64,000 nt of DNA from Actinomycetaceae bacterium (GCA_028724265.1 JAQYDG010000008.1:62001-126000), one strand, 5' to 3'. Positions 19,062 to 27,004 are shown, counted from the first letter of the stretch. Translations and numbers: made by a program. Notes: generated from the sequence alone by a model not told the origin.

Positions 19062-19937
19062 ATGGGACACCACGCCACGCATCAGCAACAAACCTCGTTA
19101 CATGATCTTCTGCGCTGCCAGGGAGGGGACGTTAACGTTGAGCGCGATTACGATCCCGATGGCACGCCAGGCTATCCAGGGGAAGGCCGAAAAGATGCGG
19201 AGGAATACACTCTTGCCGTGTCCGAGGAGCTCTCCGATCTTCAAGAGCGGCTGTATGCGTCAGGCCTGACGGACGCGGAACATGCGCTGTCTGTGCTGGT
19301 CGTCTTGCAGGGACTCGACACAGCAGGCAAGGGCGGCGTGATTCGTCACGCGCTCGGCACCATGGATCCACAGGGTATCCACGTGCACGCGTTTAAGGCG
19401 CCCACGCAAGAGGAAAAGCAACATGATTTTCTCTGGCGGGTTGAAAGGGAGCTGCCACGCCCCGGTCAAATTGCTATTTTCGACCGCTCCCATTACGAAG
19501 ATGTGCTTATTCAGCGTGTTGAGCAGATGGCGGCTCCGGAGGAGATAGAGCGCCGCTACGATGCTATTAATCAGTTCGAAGCCGCGACTGCCGCACGCGG
19601 AACCCGTATCATCAAATGCTTCTTGCACGTCTCACGCGCAGAACAAAAATCGCGCTTGATGGCACGCCTGGAGAATAAGGAAAAATTCTATAAATTCAAC
19701 CCTGACGATGTTGATACCGCTCAGCGGTGGGATCAGTACATGGAGGCGTACTCCCTCGCGTTGACGAGGTGCAATACACCTGTAGCGCCGTGGTATGTGA
19801 TTCCATCCGACCATAAGTGGTATCGCAACTGGGCTGTGGCCACTCTCCTGACCGAGGAGCTGCGCAGTCTCAGCCTGACGTGGCCAGAACCCGATTTTGA
19901 CCTCGCAGCACAGAAAGCTCGCGTTCAAGCGCTCTAG
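19062..19937 (+). CDS. Polyphosphate kinase 2 family protein
   Basis: 291 residues, a single PPK2 domain. Walker A is GLDTAGKGG (about 84-92). The DRSHYEDVL stretch carries the conserved Asp-Arg of the lid and active site, and KCFLHVSRAEQKSRL and WYVIPSDHKWYRN are the later family motifs. The family transfers phosphate between polyphosphate and nucleotides; the class (ADP, AMP or both) is not decided here. No strong ribosome site is seen. It stands alone, facing the convergent ABC cluster. Confidence 0.93.
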   Translation: MGHHATHQQQTSLHDLLRCQGGDVNVERDYDPDGTPGYPGEGRKDAEEYTLAVSEELSDLQERLYASGLTDAEHALSVLVVLQGLDTAGKGGVIRHALGTMDPQGIHVHAFKAPTQEEKQHDFLWRVERELPRPGQIAIFDRSHYEDVLIQRVEQMAAPEEIERRYDAINQFEAATAARGTRIIKCFLHVSRAEQKSRLMARLENKEKFYKFNPDDVDTAQRWDQYMEAYSLALTRCNTPVAPWYVIPSDHKWYRNWAVATLLTEELRSLSLTWPEPDFDLAAQKARVQAL

Positions 19938-19966
19938 ACTCATCGCTGTTCACAGACCTGCACTGT

Positions 19967-20062
19967 TCTGTTGCTGTTCTGCGGGTCTGTTGCTGTTCTG
20001 TTGGCTCATTCTTATTGTTGCTGCGTTGCTCATCCCTTCTTATCATCTGCCTTATCATCTGC
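19967..20062. repeat. Short tandem repeats between convergent genes
   Basis: TCTGTTGCTGTTCTG occurs at 19967-19981 and 19986-20000, a 19-base period. CTTATCATCTGC occurs twice head-to-tail at 20039-20050 and 20051-20062. They fill the gap between the PPK2 gene and the ABC cluster. Confidence 0.8.
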
Positions 20063-20106
20063 CTGATGATCCGCGTCATTTGTCTTCATATTTCGAGTTT
20101 CGAGCG

Positions 20107-20724
20107 TCATTTTTCGCATATCGAGGGGCGAACCGTTAACAAACAGACGACTGCCACGACCCAACATGCCACGATCAGCACCGCCACAGGGGTCGTATGC
20201 CCCATCAGCACGTGGAATGGCCTGGGCGTCGTATCCCGATTAAAACCAAATCCCACACACGTCATGAGTGCGACACCGGGCAATATCAACGTTTTCAAAG
20301 ATGAAAAGAGCACACCAGAAAACATCCCGAGTGCCTGGAAAGCGAGTGTGGACACAAAGAGAGTTGTCAGATCCTGGCTCGTCATCGGAGTTTTGAGAAT
20401 GAGAGCATTAGCTACAAAGTGGAACACATACATGGCGAACCACTGAATGACGCACAAACACACAACAAGCTCAGTTCGGCAACACTTGATGGGTGCCACA
20501 GCAAGCCGTTCCATCTGTGGTGCAGCAGAGTTGACAACCATCACGCACACTGTGCCAAGAATTGGACCCAAGAAATATGACAGCGGCGTGTCCCACGAAT
20601 AGTCAATAGACGGCATTGAAAAGGAACGCGTATAAAAGCTCTCGAAGCACATGGTGAGCGCAACAGACACGGCAACGGCAGTCCAGAACCTGCGCGTTTT
20701 CAGAAATACTCGTGGAGGTAACAT
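20107..20724 (-). CDS. Small ABC-2-type permease or membrane protein of the peptide cluster
   Basis: 205 residues with about six hydrophobic helices, starting with a basic FLKTRRFW segment. The size and pattern fit half of an ABC-2 type exporter permease. Family is not recognised with confidence. It begins ten bases after the stop of the ATPase gene, so the two are surely co-transcribed. Base composition is more AT-rich than most of the window. Likely role: membrane part of an export or self-protection pump for the secreted peptide at 22875-23198 (inference). Confidence 0.7.
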   Translation of the reverse strand: MLPPRVFLKTRRFWTAVAVSVALTMCFESFYTRSFSMPSIDYSWDTPLSYFLGPILGTVCVMVVNSAAPQMERLAVAPIKCCRTELVVCLCVIQWFAMYVFHFVANALILKTPMTSQDLTTLFVSTLAFQALGMFSGVLFSSLKTLILPGVALMTCVGFGFNRDTTPRPFHVLMGHTTPVAVLIVACWVVAVVCLLTVRPSICEK

Positions 20725-20734
20725 GACGGGGTCT

Positions 20735-21475
20735 TCAATCCTTCTTATGCCTCAGTAAAGCAATATACTGCTGTTCGAGTGCCTGTACTGAGCGATCGCC
20801 ATTACGCACGAGAACATCAGGGGATCCATCGTGAACAATGCGCCCGTCAGAGAGAACAAGCAGGTGAGTTGCGACCGATTCGACGTCCTCAATCAGATGG
20901 GTTGAGAGAAGAACCGTTGAATCAAGCTGCCGTAAAATATCACGAAATTGCGAGCGCTGCTCCGGATCCAAACCAGCGGTTGGCTCATCGAGAATGATGA
21001 TACGAGGCTCGCCTGCAATAGCAGCAGCAATACCAGCGCGCTGGCGCATGCCACCGGAGAGCTCTTTGATCTTTTTTTTAGCATCCCCCGTGAGTCCCAC
21101 GCGTTCAATTGCCTGCGTTGCAGCATCCACAGTCTGATCCTTCGGAAAGGTTCGCATCCATAAGTTGTATTCCACAAACTCTTGAACGGTGAGCCACGGG
21201 TCAGCTGAAAAATCTTGAGGAAGAAAACTCAGGTTTGCTAATACTTTTCGCCGTGCTCCCCTCCCTTCCATTGGCTGCCCCATCATCCGAATCGACCCTG
21301 CAGCAGGCTGCAGAATTCCCGTCAGGGTGTGAAGCAGCGTTGTTTTTCCTGCGCCATTAGGCCCTAATAAACCACTCACGCCGCCGCGAGGTATCGAAAA
21401 AGAAAGACCGTCGAGCACAACGTTCTTTCCGTATCTCTGGCTAAGACCCTCTACTTCGATCGCATTGTGGTTCAT
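20735..21475 (-). CDS. ABC transporter ATP-binding protein of the peptide cluster
   Basis: 246 residues from the ATG preceded by AAAGGAGCTGGG. Walker A GPNGAGKTT, Q-loop LPQDFSADP, signature LSGGMRQRAGIAAA, Walker B IIILDEPTAGLDPEQR and the switch His STHLIEDV are all present. It belongs to the group that pairs with ABC-2 permeases (drug, bacteriocin-immunity or signal exporters). Its ATG overlaps the upstream stop as ATGA. It is followed by a small permease, while the upstream gene is a larger membrane protein, so two different membrane partners are available. Confidence 0.9.
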   Translation of the reverse strand: MNHNAIEVEGLSQRYGKNVVLDGLSFSIPRGGVSGLLGPNGAGKTTLLHTLTGILQPAAGSIRMMGQPMEGRGARRKVLANLSFLPQDFSADPWLTVQEFVEYNLWMRTFPKDQTVDAATQAIERVGLTGDAKKKIKELSGGMRQRAGIAAAIAGEPRIIILDEPTAGLDPEQRSQFRDILRQLDSTVLLSTHLIEDVESVATHLLVLSDGRIVHDGSPDVLVRNGDRSVQALEQQYIALLRHKKD

Positions 21476-22770
21476 CCCAGCTCCTTTATAGAACATGTGG
21501 TGCGATACTCTTCCATCAGCTGAGCAATTTTGCCCGCAACATTCTCGTCACTCAGCCCAGCCCATTCTTTCCCAATTCTTGCAACTGCGCTGTCCAGAAC
21601 AGTATCACTCGTTGAATAACCCGTGAACAAAATATCGCCATAAATATAATTAGTAGAGAGATCGAGAAGAAACCAACTATAGTCATTAGGCTGTTCACAA
21701 GCCAATTCTTCCTCAGCGAGCGACGTATATCTGATCGCATAAGCCTGCGCCGCTGACCATGAGCGTTCTTCACCTCCACTGGAAGCGATCATCAAGACAT
21801 CCGTCAACGCAGACTGATTGAAAGGTGGAAGATCCTGGAGCCCTTCAAGACCTTCTTCAACGATAAGGCGAGATTCCTGGGCTATGCCGAACTTCTGTCC
21901 AAGAATTTCAGCACGCCGATACTGCTCAGAATAGGAGGGAATCCGATAATCGCCTTCTTTCCATACGCACAGCTTACTGTTATCGACATCAGTACACAGA
22001 TAGCTGCCACTTGTGATTGGCCGTGCCTGAACCAGCGGAATATCGGAGAAGAGGAGGAAAACAGCAATGCATCCGCCTACTAATACAAACTCAGCAGTAT
22101 GTACACCACTTTGAACATTCTTCGTTCTTGCCAGAACATGCTTCGGAGCATGAATACGCGCAAGAGCACCCCTCACGAGGAGAGCAACGCCAAAGCTCAC
22201 ACTAACCAACGCATAAATGCGAGGGTTGAAGACGAAACTATTATCGATACCACCTCCACCACCCACTGCATACAAGCCAAGAACCGTTCCGACCACAAAT
22301 GCTACGACAATAGCAAGAACGGGTGTAGAAATAATCGAAGCAACAATTTCTCCAACGAGGACATAGGTAGCCCCGAAAAACAACGCAGATAGCGCAAAAG
22401 AAAAATCAAGATATCCGCGATTGGTAGATAATGCAGAAGCCGCCAAAGCCACACCGTAGGAGGCGGTAAACGGCACAAGAACGAGGACAACGTAACTCGC
22501 GAGGGCGTCGAGAATACCAATCGCCAACGTAGAACGAGGTGTTGTATTCGAAATGGCGTGAGCATCCGCCCTCTGATGCATCAAAAAAAACACAGCAGAT
22601 CCGGCAGCGGTAAGCCCACCTAAAAATGTGACATAATCCCACGGTAATTCGGTCACACCGTTGTAAGATTCGAGAATTGTGTTCTTGAACAGTACATCGA
22701 AAATAAAATAAAAAACCGTCATCACCAGCAGTGCGACACCATACATGCGGCGTGGATATCGAAAGTGCAT
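21472..22770 (-). CDS. Polytopic membrane protein with C-terminal external domain (peptide cluster)
   Basis: 432 residues from the ATG following AGAAGGCAAGG; an upstream in-frame extension of 49 residues is unlikely. About six membrane helices in the first ~250 residues (the first at FRYPRRMYGVALLVMTVFYFI minus its basic start), then an outside domain of ~180 residues. That domain has a Cys pair (YLCTDVDNSKLCVWKEGDYR) and two more Cys later. The layout resembles actinobacterial ABC-2-like permeases with an extracellular CxW domain (DUF7224-like), which I suggest only tentatively. Translationally coupled to the ATPase. A 13-bp inverted repeat lies 19 bases upstream. Confidence 0.7.
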   Translation of the reverse strand: MHFRYPRRMYGVALLVMTVFYFIFDVLFKNTILESYNGVTELPWDYVTFLGGLTAAGSAVFFLMHQRADAHAISNTTPRSTLAIGILDALASYVVLVLVPFTASYGVALAASALSTNRGYLDFSFALSALFFGATYVLVGEIVASIISTPVLAIVVAFVVGTVLGLYAVGGGGGIDNSFVFNPRIYALVSVSFGVALLVRGALARIHAPKHVLARTKNVQSGVHTAEFVLVGGCIAVFLLFSDIPLVQARPITSGSYLCTDVDNSKLCVWKEGDYRIPSYSEQYRRAEILGQKFGIAQESRLIVEEGLEGLQDLPPFNQSALTDVLMIASSGGEERSWSAAQAYAIRYTSLAEEELACEQPNDYSWFLLDLSTNYIYGDILFTGYSTSDTVLDSAVARIGKEWAGLSDENVAGKIAQLMEEYRTTCSIKELG

Positions 22771-22789
22771 CCTTGCCTTCTCACTCGCT

Positions 22790-22836
22790 ATAGCCGAGGA
22801 ACAAAAGCCCCCTGAACACTTCCGTTCCTCGGCTAT
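22790..22836. repeat. 13-bp inverted repeat before the membrane protein of the peptide cluster
   Basis: ATAGCCGAGGAAC (22790-22802) and its exact complement (22824-22836) are 21 bases apart. They lie between the peptide gene and the start of the membrane protein. On the minus strand the hairpin ends about 20 bases before the start codon and has no U-tract, so it could limit read-through from the peptide gene or act as an operator. Confidence 0.75.
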
Positions 22837-22874
22837 TCCATCACTTTGATACTTTTGTTCGCTATAAAGACTGA

Positions 22875-23198
22875 CTATTGAACTAGCGTTTGAGCAAAAT
22901 GAGCACTGAATACACAACGGGCTTTGGACACGTTATAAACAGTTTTCCCTTTGCCTACTGTCTGCCATGCACCGTACTTAATTGGTTGAGCCGTGCACCA
23001 CGTTTTTGTCGAGACAGGAGCCGTTTTCTTAGCGGGCATACAGTTAGTCCACGCATCACGTCCCTGAATATACGCACGGCATCCATTCACCGTATTCCCT
23101 CTGTATCCATCACCGGCGTAGGAGATACCACCTATGCCAAAGCCTAGCCCAAGAGTCAATACAGCGGCGCAAAGACCTGCCACTTTTCGTTTAAACAT
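22875..23198 (-). CDS. Small secreted Cys-containing peptide, bacteriocin-like candidate
   Basis: 107 residues with a clear signal peptide: MFKRK, a hydrophobic core, and a cleavage site after SYA at about 28. The mature ~79 residues are basic, with four Cys (40, 53, 68, 95) that could form two disulfides, and no recognisable domain. Size, export and the downstream membrane protein/ATPase/permease resemble bacteriocin-immunity loci such as lactococcin 972. The conserved features of that family are not visible, however. The start codon is 17 bases from a GGGAGG site because of a 10-bp tandem duplication (23193-23212). It is the first gene of the cluster and the most AT-rich. Confidence 0.7.
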   Translation of the reverse strand: MFKRKVAGLCAAVLTLGLGFGIGGISYAGDGYRGNTVNGCRAYIQGRDAWTNCMPAKKTAPVSTKTWCTAQPIKYGAWQTVGKGKTVYNVSKARCVFSAHFAQTLVQ

Positions 23199-23212
23199 TA
23201 GAAAACATTAGA
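23193..23212. repeat. Perfect 10-bp tandem duplication over the peptide start codon
   Basis: AAACATTAGA is present twice head-to-tail (23193-23202 and 23203-23212). On the minus strand this gives two ATG codons ten bases apart. GGGAGG (23216-23221) is spaced seven bases from the first ATG, which opens only a five-codon ORF (M-F-S-N-V), and 17 bases from the real start. Confidence 0.85.
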
Positions 23213-23405
23213 CCGCCTCCCTGAAGCATGTGGAGCGTCAATTTAAGCCCCACTACGCTTCTTCATAGCAGAACCCACAGCACTTATGTTGCTCCGACCA
23301 CATTCTGGACAAACTATACGATTCTTTTGATAATCTACCGATCCAATACAAAGATCCCAGAGCAGTTTGGTTATTGACGAGAACTCTGGCAAGATAAGGG
23401 GGCAG

Positions 23406-23481
23406 GCCAGTTTAGCTCAGTTGGTAGAGCACCCGCCTTGTAAGCGGACGGTCATCAGTTCGAGTCTGATAACTGGCTCCA
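23406..23481 (+). tRNA. tRNA-Thr (UGU)
   Basis: 76 bases with an encoded CCA. The acceptor arm GCCAGTT pairs with AACTGGC, and the D arm has GCTC/GAGC. The anticodon loop CTTGTAA has anticodon TGT at 23439-23441, and the T arm contains GTTCGAGTC. The first anticodon-stem pair (C27-A43) is mismatched; the other four pair. It lies next to the AT-rich peptide cluster. Confidence 0.95.
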
Positions 23482-23487
23482 CTGCCT

Positions 23488-23516
23488 AGGGTGACGAAAC
23501 TCGTTTGTGGCACCCT
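23488..23516 (+). terminator. Possible terminator after tRNA-Thr
   Basis: AGGGTG (23488-23493) pairs with CACCCT (23511-23516), with an inner AAAC/GTTT pairing, seven bases after the tRNA. It ends at the stop codon of the convergent ABC gene. The U-tract is poor. Confidence 0.35.
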
Positions 23517-24289
23517 TATTCCTGCGCCTCCAGTTCCCCCACCATCTCGTAGAGTTCACCGACGCCGAGTTGAGCCTTCTCCTGAGCGTTAAAATCGTGC
23601 ACAATTTTTCCTCTGTTGAGCACAATCATGCGGTTGCCCATGGCCAAAGCATCAGCCAAATGATGGGTCACCATAATCGCGCTCAGCCCTTTTTCCTCGA
23701 TCGTGCGCGTCGTAAAATCCAACACCACACGTGCCGTTTTCGGATCCAGCGCAGCAGTATGTTCATCTAGCAGGAGTATCCTTGGCGTCTTCAGGGTGGC
23801 CATCAACAGTGCGATCGACTGACGCTGCCCGCCGGAAAGTACACCAATCTCAGTGTCCAGCCTGCTTTCCAAGCCGAGGCCGAGAGGAGCAACGAGGCTC
23901 TCGAATTCCTGACGCCTCTGCGGTGTCATAGAAATCTTCAGACCTCGATTCTCGCCGCGCTTGGCCGCGAGCAGAAGATTCTCCGCGACCGTCATGCGTG
24001 GGGCGGTTCCCATCTTCGGGTCTTGGAATACGCGCCCTATTAGCCCAGCCCTATCTTCCTCGCGTCTGCGCGTCACATCGTCACCATCGATCAGTACCGA
24101 CCCGTCGTCAACAGCGATAGCCCCGGAAATAACGTTGAGCAGAGTAGATTTGCCTGCGCCATTTCCGCCCACAACCGTCACGAAATCGCCCTCAGCGACC
24201 TCAAGATTCACATTCGCCAGTGCCTGGTACGCATCGGCGGTGCGCTGATGAAAAAACTTGTTGACGCCCTTGAGTTCCAACACGTTCAT
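23516..24289 (-). CDS. ATP-binding protein of a TrpXYZ-type amino acid importer
   Basis: 257 residues. Walker A GGNGAGKST, Q-loop FQDPKMGTAP, signature LSGGQRQSIALLMA, Walker B ILLLDEHTAALDP (His in place of the usual Pro after Glu) and the switch THHLADAL are present. It is the ATPase of the COG1101/COG2984/COG4120 transporter set, some of which are predicted tryptophan importers (TrpXYZ) in Firmicutes. Its ATG overlaps the permease stop (ATGA). The Trp-rich leader at the head of this operon supports tryptophan or an indole-containing compound as substrate. Confidence 0.88.
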   Translation of the reverse strand: MNVLELKGVNKFFHQRTADAYQALANVNLEVAEGDFVTVVGGNGAGKSTLLNVISGAIAVDDGSVLIDGDDVTRRREEDRAGLIGRVFQDPKMGTAPRMTVAENLLLAAKRGENRGLKISMTPQRRQEFESLVAPLGLGLESRLDTEIGVLSGGQRQSIALLMATLKTPRILLLDEHTAALDPKTARVVLDFTTRTIEEKGLSAIMVTHHLADALAMGNRMIVLNRGKIVHDFNAQEKAQLGVGELYEMVGELEAQE

Positions 24290-25287
24290 TTGCCTGCTCC
24301 TTCTCCGTTACCTGTCTGCACCGACGAGGACTCTGCTCCAGCCGTCACCGCCGTGGAGCCGCCAATGGAATCACGCATATCCTGCGAGGGCGCCGCAGCG
24401 ACCCTGTTGTGGATTGATCGCTTGCGCGATGCATACTGCTGCAGTGTGGGAATCGAGAGGCACAGCCCAAGAACAATTGCGGAAATGAGTTTGAAGTTGT
24501 CGGTGTTGATATTCAGCATCAGTACCACTGCGAGAAGGAGCCGATATATCACGCTACCGATGAAAATGGTCAGCAGCCGCACGCCCAGGCTCACATGCTT
24601 CACCACAACCTCACCGATAATGATTGCTGCCAGGCCAATCACCAGGGACCCCACACCCATCGACAGGTCGGCATAGCCGTTGTCGGTCGCCACTAGATAT
24701 CCCGAGAGCGCAATCAGCCCATTCCCCAGCATGTAGCCCAACATCGTCATTTCCGCGCTCGGAATACCAAGTGCATTCGCCATCACCGGATTATCCCCCG
24801 TCGCGATCAGCGCCTGTCCCATGTCGGTGCGGAAAAACGTCCCAAGCACAAGGTAGACGATCAGTATCACCACAACGCCGATCAGGAGGGTGTCCATATT
24901 ACGCGGCAAACCCAGGCCAGCGAGCGCGCTTTTCAGCGTGCGAACTCCATTGAGGGACAGGTTCGCTTGGCCAAGAAAGACGAGGTTGACCGAGTACAAG
25001 CCGGTCATCGTGATGATCCCAGCCAACAACGAATTAATATGCGCTCGCGTAATCAACAGGGCAGTCACAGCGCCCGCTGAGGCACCAATGAGAAACGCGA
25101 TAACGAGGGCAAGCAGCGGATCCAGCCCCAACACCAGCAGCTGAGCTCCAACAGCTGCACCAAGTGTGAATGACGATTCAGTGGTCAGATCAGCTTCGTT
25201 GAGCACGCGGAACGTCACAAAGACGCCCATGCCCATAATCGTCCAGATCGCACCTTGCGAGAGTGCCGAAAGAAGAATCTCCATCAC
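24286..25287 (-). CDS. Permease of a TrpXYZ-type amino acid importer
   Basis: 333 residues with about eight to nine hydrophobic helices, beginning MMEILLSALSQGAIWTIMGM. It contains the family stretch FVTFRVLNEADLTTESSF, where the ligand path would lie, and GLYSVNLVFLGQANLSL. The C-terminal ~60 residues are hydrophilic and rich in Ser/Ala/Gly, longer than usual, and probably cytoplasmic. It belongs with the binding protein eight bases upstream and the overlapping ATPase downstream. The start could be either of two adjacent ATG codons. Confidence 0.88.
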   Translation of the reverse strand: MMEILLSALSQGAIWTIMGMGVFVTFRVLNEADLTTESSFTLGAAVGAQLLVLGLDPLLALVIAFLIGASAGAVTALLITRAHINSLLAGIITMTGLYSVNLVFLGQANLSLNGVRTLKSALAGLGLPRNMDTLLIGVVVILIVYLVLGTFFRTDMGQALIATGDNPVMANALGIPSAEMTMLGYMLGNGLIALSGYLVATDNGYADLSMGVGSLVIGLAAIIIGEVVVKHVSLGVRLLTIFIGSVIYRLLLAVVLMLNINTDNFKLISAIVLGLCLSIPTLQQYASRKRSIHNRVAAAPSQDMRDSIGGSTAVTAGAESSSVQTGNGEGAGK

Positions 25288-25295
25288 TCAACCCC

Positions 25296-26516
25296 TCAAA
25301 TCCGCTTGCCTGGCTGGTTGTTGGCCACGTCTTTCGCCGCGCCGGCCGAGCCGCCAGTCTGATTACCAGGTTTATCGCCAGCCTGATCGCCAGTCCCTGC
25401 AAGATCAATCGCCGAACGCATGACGTCATCGGGAATCTTGATGCCTAAAATCTTCGCTTCTTTCGAGTTGATAAAGGTTTCGGATGTGTTCGTCTGTTTC
25501 ACTGGATACGAAGCAGGATCTGCACCCTCGATCACGTCAGCGAGCGCATCACCCGAGTCCTTGCCCCACGCATACTGATTGATGCCAACCGTTGCCAGGC
25601 CTCCTGCCTGAACCATCGCATCCACTACGGGGTACACCGGCACCTTATGAGCGTTCGTCACCGAGATCAGCGTCGGCATTGCCGAGGCTACCGTGTTGTC
25701 CTCCGGAACATAGATCGCGTCCACCTGGCCTGCCAGCTGCTCAGCAACCTGTGCCAAGTCGTTCGTCCCTGTGATCGTCATTTCCTTAATGGCCAGTCCA
25801 CGCTGGGCTGCAAGCTGTTTCATCGAGTCGACTTGGCTTGCCACATTCTCCGAGGATGACGAATACAGCACGCCTAAAGTCTTCACGTGTGGCGTCATTT
25901 TCACCATCACGTCGAGTGTCTCATTATCGATATTTGCCATCGTTGCACCCGTGAGGTTCATACCAGGCGCATCCAGACTTTTCGCCAGCCCGGCAGCAAC
26001 CGGATCGGAAATGCCCGCATAAATCACCGGCACCGCCCCGCGCGCAGCATTATTCAAGGCCTGGGCAGCTGGGGTAGCAATCCCCACAACAATATCCTGA
26101 TGTTTCGCAATAAAAGTATCAGAAATCGACTTTAATAAATTCTGATCGCCATTGCCGTTCTGATAATTAATGACAATATTTTTGCCGTCAATATAGCCTC
26201 GATGTGCCAGCTCATCAATAATGCCTTGCCGAATAGCGTCGAGGCTTGGATGGCTCATCATTTGCAACATGCCAATTTTTATCTGCTTCTTGCCGCCTGG
26301 CAACTGTTTCGGGCTCGCTGCGGGCGCGGGGGTCTCACTCGTCGTCGCGCTCCCATCACCAGGAGCTGTGCCCTGAGCCGCAGGTGGGGCCGGTGACGAC
26401 TGCGCGCTCGCACCAGAATTCTCTAGCTGATGCAGCTTAATCAGCGACGGCATCGTGAGGAAAAGGACAAGAAGACACCCGACGAGGAACGCTCCAACGG
26501 TAGAAATCTTTTTCAT
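25296..26516 (-). CDS. Substrate-binding protein of a TrpXYZ-type importer
   Basis: 406 residues from the ATG following AAAGAGAAAGTG; an upstream in-frame ATG adds nine residues. It has an N-terminal signal/anchor helix (STVGAFLVGCLLVLFLTMPS), a Ser/Ala/Pro linker (about 35-75), then a periplasmic-binding fold: IKIGMLQMMSHPSLDAIRQG, FIAKHQDIVVGIATPAAQAL, and PVIYAGISDPVAAGL. It has the COG2984 family pattern. The Gly/Gln/Ala-rich C-terminus is low complexity. It is the first structural gene of the operon; transcription probably has to pass the attenuator at 26605-26702. Confidence 0.9.
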   Translation of the reverse strand: MKKISTVGAFLVGCLLVLFLTMPSLIKLHQLENSGASAQSSPAPPAAQGTAPGDGSATTSETPAPAASPKQLPGGKKQIKIGMLQMMSHPSLDAIRQGIIDELAHRGYIDGKNIVINYQNGNGDQNLLKSISDTFIAKHQDIVVGIATPAAQALNNAARGAVPVIYAGISDPVAAGLAKSLDAPGMNLTGATMANIDNETLDVMVKMTPHVKTLGVLYSSSSENVASQVDSMKQLAAQRGLAIKEMTITGTNDLAQVAEQLAGQVDAIYVPEDNTVASAMPTLISVTNAHKVPVYPVVDAMVQAGGLATVGINQYAWGKDSGDALADVIEGADPASYPVKQTNTSETFINSKEAKILGIKIPDDVMRSAIDLAGTGDQAGDKPGNQTGGSAGAAKDVANNQPGKRI

Positions 26517-26604
26517 CGTTTCACTTTCTCTTTGACGCAGCACGTTCAGACGCCGCGCCTATTTCTGTAGGGTTCACATCTTTCGCCAGAGGGATAGCAG
26601 CGGG

Positions 26605-26640
26605 CACAACAAAAGCCCCCGCCGTGATCGCGGGGGCTTA
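26605..26640 (-). terminator. Rho-independent terminator of the Trp attenuator
   Basis: On the minus strand AAGCCCCCGC, a seven-base loop and GCGGGGGCTT (arms 26630-26639 and 26613-26622) form a strong 10-bp stem, followed by TTGTTGTG. It lies about 90 bases after the leader peptide stop and before the transporter genes, where a conditional terminator should be. Confidence 0.88.
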
Positions 26641-26739
26641 CGGAACTTGAGAATGTCCACGATGATGGCCGCTACACGATCACTACCACTCTGTGCGATC
26701 TGTGCAGCTGCAACGAAGCCGGGCAGCTAGGCAGATCGC
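26624..26739 (-). promoter_or_regulatory. Antiterminator and competing pairings of the Trp attenuator
   Basis: Two alternative pairings are visible. The stretch covering the last Trp codon (26732-26739) is exactly complementary over 8 bp to 26695-26702. Further on, 26675-26683 can pair over 9 bp (one G-U) with 26624-26632, the loop and base of the terminator's 5' arm; that would stop the terminator from forming. This is the layout of ribosome-mediated attenuation. Folding was done by eye. Confidence 0.65.
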
Positions 26740-26789
26740 CAGCTACGCCAGCCGCGCCAACGCGCAACCATCGTGAAATCACGACTCAT
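26727..26789 (-). CDS. Tryptophan-rich leader peptide
   Basis: A 20-codon ORF reads MSRDFTMVARWRGWRSWRSA and ends in TAG. Three Trp codons sit at positions 11, 14 and 17, in alternation with Arg, where Trp is normally the rarest residue. The start follows AAAGGA with eight bases between. About 90 bases downstream is a strong terminator, then the TrpXYZ-type transporter operon. By analogy with trpL, a ribosome stalled for lack of Trp-tRNA would favour the antiterminator and turn on uptake. Confidence 0.88.
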   Translation of the reverse strand: MSRDFTMVARWRGWRSWRSA

Positions 26790-27004
26790 ATCCGTGTCCT
26801 TTCGTTTCCTTATCACGTCAGATGCTCGCACCATCATGTGCCATCACATCATGTGTTCGCACTGTGAACCCCACTCGGGCGTTGATGCCGCCGTCACCAG
26901 CTGGTACACCTGGCACGCCCGCGCAGCGCTCACCTCGAAGAAGTTGCTCATAACATAGCACACCCCGCAGGGCACTCTCAAAATCGCGTCACGATGTGGA
27001 CACG
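26790..27004. other. Upstream region of the Trp leader
   Basis: No gene seen between the leader peptide and the stop of the alcohol dehydrogenase gene. The promoter of the transporter operon should lie here. Repeated CATCATGTG-like words (around 26832-26856) are visible but I cannot assign a -35/-10 pair. Confidence 0.35.

Noticed and set aside
22875-23198. Assignment of the secreted peptide to the lactococcin 972 family
   Set aside because: The length and the ABC neighbours are suggestive. The mature part, however, lacks the GG-T-W/V-Y-S-x-Y-x-H pattern I associate with that family and has four Cys instead.
23406-23481. tRNA-Thr as an integration site with a flanking att repeat
   Set aside because: The neighbouring cluster is AT-rich, but I found no second copy of the tRNA 3' end and no integrase gene in the window.
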